Shown here in pieces: positions 58,416-64,000 of a stretch of DNA of 64,000 nucleotides. The notes below the pieces were generated by a model, which was given only the letters and a program-made list of their open reading frames with translations, searched no databases and was not told the DNA's origin. The DNA lies in the NCBI RefSeq assembly GCF_023922585.1, contig NZ_JAMFTN010000021.1, forward strand, positions 147,636 to 211,635, written 5' to 3'. Position numbers and translations under genes: made by a program. Position 1 is the first letter of the stretch, and every line of letters begins with the position of its first letter. The DNA is from Aliidiomarina quisquiliarum. Its GTDB lineage: Bacteria; Pseudomonadota; Gammaproteobacteria; Enterobacterales; Alteromonadaceae.

Positions 58416-58652
58416 ATGCAGATGCAGATGCAAAGAAAGATACTGGCTTTTCAAAAAGATGATCAAGGCCACTGGATGGCGGAGTTGGAGTGCGGGCACA
58501 AACAGCATGTACGTCATCGGCCACCATGGATTAACCGACCTTGGGTGGTCAGCGAAGAAGGTCGTCAGCGCCACATTGGTCGCAGAATTAACTGTAAACC
58601 CTGTGATCTTGAGCAATCTTCAGAGCATAGCGGCTTTGATACCCACCATTAA
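58416..58652 (+). CDS. DUF3565 family protein
   Basis: 78 residues with the family pattern RKILAFQKDDQGHWMAELEC, GHKQHVRHRPPWINRPWVVS, and a C-terminal CKPCD; the Cys/His set suggests metal binding. The start region repeats ATGCAG, so 58416, 58422 and 58428 are all possible; 58416 has AGGG upstream. An overlapping frame at 58375 is a shadow. Function unknown. Confidence 0.72.
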   Translation: MQMQMQRKILAFQKDDQGHWMAELECGHKQHVRHRPPWINRPWVVSEEGRQRHIGRRINCKPCDLEQSSEHSGFDTHH

Positions 58653-58959
58653 ATGCAGGTTTGTCCCTGCGCAAATTTGCTCTGCTTTCTTCTGAGCTAA
58701 ACCGTTGTTTCGTGTCGGATTGTTTTTTCTCTATCTCGCCCCAATTTTTATGTCGGTGTAGGGGTGCCTAACAGCTTGATTGTTATCATCGATCTGAATG
58801 CCTACTTACTCTGTGCTCTCAATAGATTAGAGCTTGCGATTGAGCTGCATAAAACCACAGTCAGTAGTTGGCGCAGCTGAAGACTCGTGTTAGCGCAGAC
58901 GTATCGCCGTTGGCGGGGGTCATCATGCAGGAACAGTTATTACTATCGAGGCAGACACA
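58653..58959. other. Non-coding stretch
   Basis: About 307 bases in which I see no gene or clear signal. Confidence 0.4.
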
Positions 58960-59934
58960 ATGATGGGTGGCGGGTTTGGTGAGTGGTTTTTAAACCTTTC
59001 AGGAGTTGTTTATTTTTCTTTATTTGTGCTTCTCATCGTTTTCCTCGCTGCGGTATATCATCTCTACGATGCTTATCTAAGCGAGGTGCACAAAGAGCAG
59101 GAGTTCATTCGTAAGCGCAGTGAGCGCGATTTTTTGTTGCGCCGCGATGTTTATCTCTCTGCGGCAGAGGCAATCGCACGAGCTCAAGAGTTTCTCACCA
59201 AAACCGCCGGCCTAGATCTTAACCGCCAGGCTGCCTCCCAAGTGGTGGACCATGTCGTTGGGGCGCTGGGTCGAGTGCATCTGGTTGCCAGCGAGCGTAC
59301 TTTAAAAGCTACCATGGCTTTTTCCACCGAGTTAGACCTCGCTTATATTGACCTGATGGCGCGTAAGCAGCCTTTAGTTATCTTGCAGAATGAGATTGAA
59401 TCTCTGGATAGAAAAATATCGCAACTCGCCTATGAGCGCGATAATTTGTTGGCTAGCCTGACTCGTTTGGCGAGCGATGAGCCGGAGCAGCACGGCAGTA
59501 TTTGGAGCGAGATGAATCTGCGCTTTGATAAGTTGCATCGTGATATATCCAAGCTTGGCACTGAGCGCTGCGATAAGGTCGCCACACTGGCGCGCCTGCG
59601 TCGGGAGTTCTCTAGCAACTCAGCTAAGAGTTCGCTAAAGCTTGCCAAGCTGGGGATTCCCCTTTATTTGGCGTTTCGCGCTGAACTGGGCTTGCCGCTT
59701 GATGAGTTGGATTATCGAGGATTAGCGACACAGAACTTTGCAGAGATTGAGAAAGCCTTGCGTTTACTGGATACGCCTACCGAGGCCTCTTCATCAGTGC
59801 TTGGCTCATCACGGCTAAACCAGTCCATGCACGCCGCTGCAATGGGCGCGGCCGCGATATCGGCAGCCGTTAAGCCGCAGGAGGCGCGCCTAAAAATGGT
59901 GCTAGGCCGAAAGGCGGTTAAGGCGCCAGTTTGA
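58960..59934 (+). CDS. Hypothetical membrane-anchored coiled-coil protein
   Basis: 324 residues. One transmembrane helix (about 15-35, VVYFSLFVLLIVFLAAVYHLY) follows a short Gly-rich N-terminus. Residues 35-240 are charged and helical, with a coiled coil near 140-210 (ILQNEIESLDRKISQLAYER). The C-terminus is Ala/Ser-rich. I recognise no domain. The ATG at 58960 has only a weak GAGGC site. It may be an inner-membrane protein with a cytoplasmic helical domain. Confidence 0.6.
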   Translation: MMGGGFGEWFLNLSGVVYFSLFVLLIVFLAAVYHLYDAYLSEVHKEQEFIRKRSERDFLLRRDVYLSAAEAIARAQEFLTKTAGLDLNRQAASQVVDHVVGALGRVHLVASERTLKATMAFSTELDLAYIDLMARKQPLVILQNEIESLDRKISQLAYERDNLLASLTRLASDEPEQHGSIWSEMNLRFDKLHRDISKLGTERCDKVATLARLRREFSSNSAKSSLKLAKLGIPLYLAFRAELGLPLDELDYRGLATQNFAEIEKALRLLDTPTEASSSVLGSSRLNQSMHAAAMGAAAISAAVKPQEARLKMVLGRKAVKAPV

Positions 59935-60061
59935 TGGCTTAAAGCTCTAAGCATTTATTTGTATAGACGTCGATTGGTCTTTTTTGAATGCCGAAGCTCA
60001 CGCTTTTGCGGACGAGGCGTATGCGTTAGTGTTTCGCTAAGCATTTAATCAAGGAAATTTA

Positions 60062-60487
60062 ATGGCTGGTGGCTTTGAGTTGCATCCGCAGTTGCGGGTC
60101 GATTCGTTTGATTTGGGGCAGTTGAATTTATCTCGTCTGCTGTTGATTAATGATGCGAACTATCCTTGGTTTGTGCTGGTTCCACAGCGTGAGGGGATTC
60201 GTGAAATCTTTCAGTTGAGCGATGCTGATCAGGCAACTCTGCTGGCTGAGTCAAGTCGCTTAAGTCAGGTTTTGATGGCTGTTTTTTCTGGCTACAAACT
60301 CAATGTGGCTGCACTGGGCAATAGCGTTCCTCAGTTGCATATACACCATATTGTTCGCTATCAAAATGACCCCGCATGGCCCGCGCCCGTGTGGGGAAAG
60401 TTGCCAGCTTTGGCTTATAAGAGTACAGAGCGCGATAAGCGTATAAATCTGTTACGTGCAGCGCTGAATGGCTATTTGTACGACTAA
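60062..60487 (+). CDS. HIT domain protein
   Basis: 141 residues of the histidine-triad family of nucleotide hydrolases. NDANYPWFVLVPQR is the early HIT block, and the triad region reads PQLHIHHIVRYQNDPAWP. The first position of the usual H-x-H-x-H is Gln, giving QLHIH; my recollection is that this is common in the HIT subgroup of Pseudomonas-type genomes. The function could be nucleotide hydrolysis of unknown substrate. It converges with the GGDEF-EAL gene. Confidence 0.82.
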   Translation: MAGGFELHPQLRVDSFDLGQLNLSRLLLINDANYPWFVLVPQREGIREIFQLSDADQATLLAESSRLSQVLMAVFSGYKLNVAALGNSVPQLHIHHIVRYQNDPAWPAPVWGKLPALAYKSTERDKRINLLRAALNGYLYD

Positions 60488-60508
60488 TCCGAGCTACGGT
60501 ATGGGTTT

Positions 60509-62629
60509 TTAGTGAAAGGGATGAGCTGAATTCGACGCCTTACGCAAGTGATGCATCATGACGCTAGGCTCTAGTGCAGAGTTAAACAAAAAGCCTTGGG
60601 CATAACGGCAGCCAAGTTGTGTGAGTAAGCGGCGCTGCTGCTCATGCTCGACACCTTCAGCGATGACTTGTATGCCTAGGTTATTGCCTAGACCGATGAT
60701 GGCTTGAACGATGGCACTACTCGTGATGTTCTGATCGATATCGTGAATAAAATAGCTAGATATTTTGATGGTATCTATCGGTAGTAGGTGTAAGTGTTTT
60801 AGGCTGGAATAGCCTGTGCCAAAGCCCCCCACACAGACATGTATGTCGAGCTTTCTTAAGGTTTTTAGCAAGTTGGCTGTCAGGGTTGGATGATCCATTA
60901 ACACCGATTCAGACAGTTCTAAGGTAATGTTATGTCCGCTAATTTTGTTTCTTGACAGCATCTGACTGATTTGATTAACCAGGCCGTGGTGAGTAAGTTG
61001 TTTGGCGGTTAGATTGATGTGGATGCGAAAATCTTCGGGTAGAAGTGATTCGGTTTGCCAGCGCTTTAACTGTCGGCCGGTTTCTTCGAACACCTTCTGA
61101 CCAATGGGAATGATTAAGCACGTTTCTTCGGCAGTGCTGATGATCTCTTCGGTTGAAAGCTCTGAAGAGTTGGAGGCTTGCCAGCGTAGTAGCGCTTCGC
61201 AACCAACGCAAAGACCGCTTTGAAGATCAACAATGGGCTGGAAGTGCACGCTAAATTGATTGTTCTCCAAGGCTAGGCGCACACGGTTTTCGCGTTTGAA
61301 CTGGCTGAGCGAGCGATCATGCATGCCGCTCTCATAAATGACATGGCAGCCCTTGCCCAGGGCTTTGGCGCGGTACATGGCGATGTCGGCATCGCGGATG
61401 GCATCGCTGGGCTCTTGGTAGTTAGAGACACCAAAGGTGATGCCAATGCTGACACTGGTGTAGACCTCGTGACCGTTGAGTAAAAAAGCTTGTGCCATCT
61501 GCTCGTGAATACGTTCAGCGACTCGGATAGCATCGACGGTGTGAGGGACATTTTCTAGCAAGATGGTGAACTCGTCGCCGCCCAAGCGAGCTAGTGTGTC
61601 GCCAGGGCGCAGGCAAGATTCAACTCGCCGCGAGAACTGAATTAATAGTTCGTCGCCTACCAAGTGCCCTAGGCTGTCGTTGATCACTTTAAAGCGATCC
61701 AAGTCGAGCACAAGTACCGCGTATCGGCCATCTTCGCGACTGCCACGGGCGATTGCGCTGGACAAACGGTCACTAAATAGGGCGCGATTGGGTAAGTCGG
61801 TCAAGGTGTCATGAAAGGCACTGTGCTCGAGCTTCTTTTCGACTTCTACCCGCTCACTGATGTCATTTGTTACGCCAATATAACCGTTGATTTGCTCAGC
61901 TTCGTTACGAATAGCAGAGAAGGTGAGCAGGGCGGGAAAAGTGTCGCCGTTCTTGCGTTTAAGCGTAAGCTCACCTTCCCATGTCAGATTGCGCTTAAGT
62001 CCAGCGTGGATTTCTTTGATTAGCGGCTGATTGCACTCTGGGACTAACAGTTCATTAAACGCTTGTCCTAGCGCCTCACTCGCGTGCCACTGATACAGCT
62101 GGCTTGCTGGTTGATTCCAAAAAATAATGCTGCCATCGGCTGCTGTGGCAAAAACCGCGTTGCGCACCTGATTGAGTAGAGAAGCTTGAAAGCGGATATG
62201 AGTTTCTGCCTGCTTACGCTCGATGGCGTAATAGATGGCTTTGCTGAGTGATAGAGCGTTGATTTCATCTTTGACAAGATAGTCTTGAGCGCCTTCTTGG
62301 ATTGCCGTTAGCGCAAGCTTTTTATCCAAGTTGCCGGTGAGAACGATGATGGGGATTTGAGGGGCGTGCTGGTGCAACTTTCGAAAGGTCTCTAGCCCTA
62401 TGCTGTCAGGGAGCGAGAGGTCGGCCAGGATGACGCTCACGGGTGAGCTTTTAAGCAAGCTTAGGCCATCATCTAAACGACTGACATGCAGCAGTGTTTG
62501 TTTAAAATCGTTGGCTTCGGCGAGCATTATCTCGGTAAGTACCGCATCACCGCGATTATCTTCAATCAGTAGGATGGTGCATTGAAGATCTCTTGGCTCA
62601 TCCGAAGAGATGTTCCGGCTCTCTTGCAT
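60509..62629 (-). CDS. REC-PAS-GGDEF-EAL protein (c-di-GMP signalling) with degenerate EAL
   Basis: 706 residues. The receiver domain (18-135) has the acceptor Asp70 in ILADLSLPD. A PAS domain covers about 145-260. The GGDEF domain (about 265-430) has RLGGDEF and, 5 residues before it, the inhibitory I-site RPGD. The EAL domain (about 440-700) keeps EALLRW, INLTAKQ and the Glu in LELSES. However, DDFGTGYSS has become VGGFGTGYSS and KID has become KIS. These Asp residues bind metal in active phosphodiesterases, so the EAL half is probably inactive and the protein a cyclase or effector. The activating signal and the cognate kinase are unknown. Confidence 0.88.
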   Translation of the reverse strand: MQESRNISSDEPRDLQCTILLIEDNRGDAVLTEIMLAEANDFKQTLLHVSRLDDGLSLLKSSPVSVILADLSLPDSIGLETFRKLHQHAPQIPIIVLTGNLDKKLALTAIQEGAQDYLVKDEINALSLSKAIYYAIERKQAETHIRFQASLLNQVRNAVFATAADGSIIFWNQPASQLYQWHASEALGQAFNELLVPECNQPLIKEIHAGLKRNLTWEGELTLKRKNGDTFPALLTFSAIRNEAEQINGYIGVTNDISERVEVEKKLEHSAFHDTLTDLPNRALFSDRLSSAIARGSREDGRYAVLVLDLDRFKVINDSLGHLVGDELLIQFSRRVESCLRPGDTLARLGGDEFTILLENVPHTVDAIRVAERIHEQMAQAFLLNGHEVYTSVSIGITFGVSNYQEPSDAIRDADIAMYRAKALGKGCHVIYESGMHDRSLSQFKRENRVRLALENNQFSVHFQPIVDLQSGLCVGCEALLRWQASNSSELSTEEIISTAEETCLIIPIGQKVFEETGRQLKRWQTESLLPEDFRIHINLTAKQLTHHGLVNQISQMLSRNKISGHNITLELSESVLMDHPTLTANLLKTLRKLDIHVCVGGFGTGYSSLKHLHLLPIDTIKISSYFIHDIDQNITSSAIVQAIIGLGNNLGIQVIAEGVEHEQQRRLLTQLGCRYAQGFLFNSALEPSVMMHHLRKASNSAHPFH

Positions 62630-63070
62630 GCGGGGCCTGCTAAATAGTGAGTGAGTTGCAGCAGATCAAAGCTTTGTCAGTAGGCATGTAAACTCCGGCG
62701 ACTGAGCGGCGCTGTGTGCAAGAGTTTGAGTGTTTTTAAACAAAATTTTTGCACTGCATGCTGGTTAATTTTTGCTCAACGCTTGCTATTAGGTGTTGTT
62801 TGTTACTAGTGTTTTTGACGACACGTGATGTGTTTATGATTGAAGCGAGCTGGACTTAGCAGCACCTTCAAGCCTGTCCACTTCAGTGATTTATACGCGG
62901 CCAGCATCCGTGGCCTACTTCAAGATTAGGCCTTGCGAAGGTTTAAGCAAGGTGGATCTAGGGAGGATGCTAGGAAGAGCGCGCGCCGATCGGCATGGGT
63001 CGAAAGGTTATATAACAACTTTTAACCTTGGCGTGAGTTTTCCCGCCAAGGTTTCGAGCTTTTGTGCTAT
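62630..63070. other. Non-coding stretch
   Basis: No gene recognised in these 440 bases. The hairpin at 63024-63053 (AACCTTGGCG / CGCCAAGGTT) lies 18 bases after the DUF5610 gene and may be its terminator. Confidence 0.4.
63024..63053 (-). terminator. Hairpin downstream of the DUF5610 gene
   Basis: A perfect 10-bp stem around a 10-base loop. On the minus strand it is followed by only a short T-run. Confidence 0.6.
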
Positions 63071-63586
63071 TTATTCATCGGCAGGCGCGCTTTCACTTTT
63101 GCTTTGCCATGCATCGAACTTTTCGTTAACCAGTTCAATGGTTCGTTCTGAAACCTCTGGCAGCCAGCCTCCCAGAGCCTCTTTTGCTTCCTGGAAGCCT
63201 TTTAGGACAGCCGCCTTAACCTGTTCAAGGCGCTCAGGGTCGTCCTGCACTTGGGCAATAGCAAACTCGAAGATCCGACTCGCGGTCTGGTCGGCTCCCC
63301 AATAACCATCATCAGCGATGGCAGCGGTGGCCTCTGCAGAAGTTTTGGCTAATCCCTTCGTCTCTATGCCTTGTTCTTGCAAAAGATTGAGAACGTAATC
63401 GCGCAGGGCATTAAAGCTTGGACCCCAGTTGGACTTGGCGCTGATTTGACTGCTGTAGTCGGGGCTGACGCCGGCTTGCTCGGAGGGAGTGTAGGTATCC
63501 GCGCTGGACTTGGTCGCTGCTGCAGGCGCAGTTGGCTTGGTGTGCGCGACCGGCTGTATGGGAGGTGTATTTGTGATGCTGCTGAC
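63071..63586 (-). CDS. DUF5610 domain protein
   Basis: 171 residues. The N-terminal third is a low-complexity Thr/Pro/Ala stretch (MVSSITNTPPIQPVAHTKPT), and the C-terminal part is a helical domain with AAIADDGYWGADQTASRIFE and LKGFQEAKEALGGWLPEVSE. This matches the DUF5610 family, often annotated as hydrogenase-4 component G without evidence for that role. ATG 63586 is preferred since AAGG lies 7 bases before it; a TTG at 63631 is an alternative. It is a single gene. Confidence 0.75.
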   Translation of the reverse strand, partial: VSSITNTPPIQPVAHTKPTAPAAATKSSADTYTPSEQAGVSPDYSSQISAKSNWGPSFNALRDYVLNLLQEQGIETKGLAKTSAEATAAIADDGYWGADQTASRIFEFAIAQVQDDPERLEQVKAAVLKGFQEAKEALGGWLPEVSERTIELVNEKFDAWQSKSESAPADE

Positions 63587-63807
63587 CATATCGATACCTT
63601 TTCCTTGAGTCTCTGCAGGAACTATCGGCAAAGTCTGAGGAAACTTTAGTCGGCGATAGGTTGGGGAGGTGTTTTCGATCTTGCGGTGGGAGAGACGTTG
63701 GACTCATGGCTTCTCACGGCCCAAGCACCCGCAGGTGCGGGTGCGGTTGGCGTGTTCGTGAGCTTATGAATCAGCTTTTCTGAGCATAGCGCTTCAGGGT
63801 GCATTTT

Positions 63808-64000
63808 TTACAAGTCATCATCGCCATCGGCGTCAAGATCGTAAGCACTTAGTTCGGCTTGTAAACGTTTTTGCTCGCGCAGATCTTCTATGGCGCGTCG
63901 GTAATCACGTTCACGTTCTTTATTTGACCCCGGGTTGCGCACCCGCGGGGGCTCTTCTTCAGGAATGGTATCGTCGATATCATCGTCGTTATCGTCGAGC
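63808..64000 (-). CDS. Acidic protein, C-terminal part (5' end outside window)
   Basis: At least 63 codons on the minus strand ending in TAA (63808). The sequence is acidic at both ends: LDDNDDDIDDTIPEEEPPRV, then a basic helix KERERDYRRAIEDLREQKRL and a tail YDLDADGDDDL. It looks like a short charged protein of the kind described as a putative envelope-integrity protein in Pseudomonas, but I cannot confirm the family. Confidence 0.5.
   Translation of the reverse strand, partial: LDDNDDDIDDTIPEEEPPRVRNPGSNKERERDYRRAIEDLREQKRLQAELSAYDLDADGDDDL

Noticed and set aside
58375..58695. 106-codon frame over the DUF3565 gene
   Set aside because: The DUF3565 frame has the family pattern; this one is a +1 shadow.
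62886..63305. 139-codon frame on the plus strand near the right end
   Set aside because: Overlaps the DUF5610 gene in antisense and covers the hairpin; composition is not coding-like.
1..64000. CRISPR arrays, tRNA and rRNA genes
   Set aside because: No regularly spaced repeats and no cloverleaf or rRNA-like sequence were noticed by eye; a tRNAscan/Infernal run would be decisive.

Overview
The window is a patchwork of three DNA types separated by abrupt junctions. Bases 1 to about 41,100 are a dense, colinear gammaproteobacterial chromosome segment. Gene content and order (a DUF3545 gene, hslR next to gspC, rlmN-rodZ-ispG-hisS-yfgM-bamB-der, guaB-guaA) suggest an Alteromonadales relative, perhaps near Idiomarina; this is inference from families, not from a search. 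An IS91/ISCR-type element follows immediately after guaA (about 41,100-42,941). Bases about 42,942-49,895 are AT-rich and Bacillaceae-like. Bases about 49,900-64,000 are again gammaproteobacterial, but codon use and gene content (Pseudomonas-type class II aldolase, FSR-type MFS pump, REC-PAS-GGDEF-EAL protein, DUF5610 protein) point to Pseudomonadales, not to the same genome as the first part. A chimeric assembly is the simplest reading; horizontal transfer is the alternative.

Region 1 runs from the thyA 3' end through a response-regulator/CheC protein, a PAS protein, tcdA and csdE, then etfBA, a DUF1302 outer-membrane protein, a lipoprotein sulfatase coupled to ung, DUF3545, suhB, trmJ, an iscS-like gene, msrA and ndk. 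Next come the rlmN...der cell-envelope/translation cluster, hslO and hslR, a complete type II secretion operon gspC-gspN (no gspO), mscS, xseA and guaBA.

Region 2 holds two tandem, paralogous modules, all on the minus strand. Each has a sigma-54-dependent activator (AcoR-like), a terminator, a 12-9-12 inverted repeat that looks like its enhancer site, and a -24/-12 promoter about 80 bp further on. In module 2 the target is a saccharopine dehydrogenase-like gene. In module 1 it is a hydantoinase/oxoprolinase gene cut off after about 28 codons by the insertion element. A PfpI-family fragment is cut off at the other junction. This duplicated activator-enhancer-promoter module is the most interesting regulatory structure in the window.

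Region 3 holds a zinc-ribbon protein, an MsrB-fold protein lacking the catalytic cysteine, an O-methyltransferase, a fibronectin-like lipoprotein, a lemA pseudogene with two in-frame stops, fba, an MFS and a MATE exporter, several small or hypothetical proteins, a HIT protein, a GGDEF-EAL protein whose EAL domain has lost key residues, and a DUF5610 protein. A partial acidic protein runs off the right edge. I saw no rRNA, tRNA or CRISPR array.
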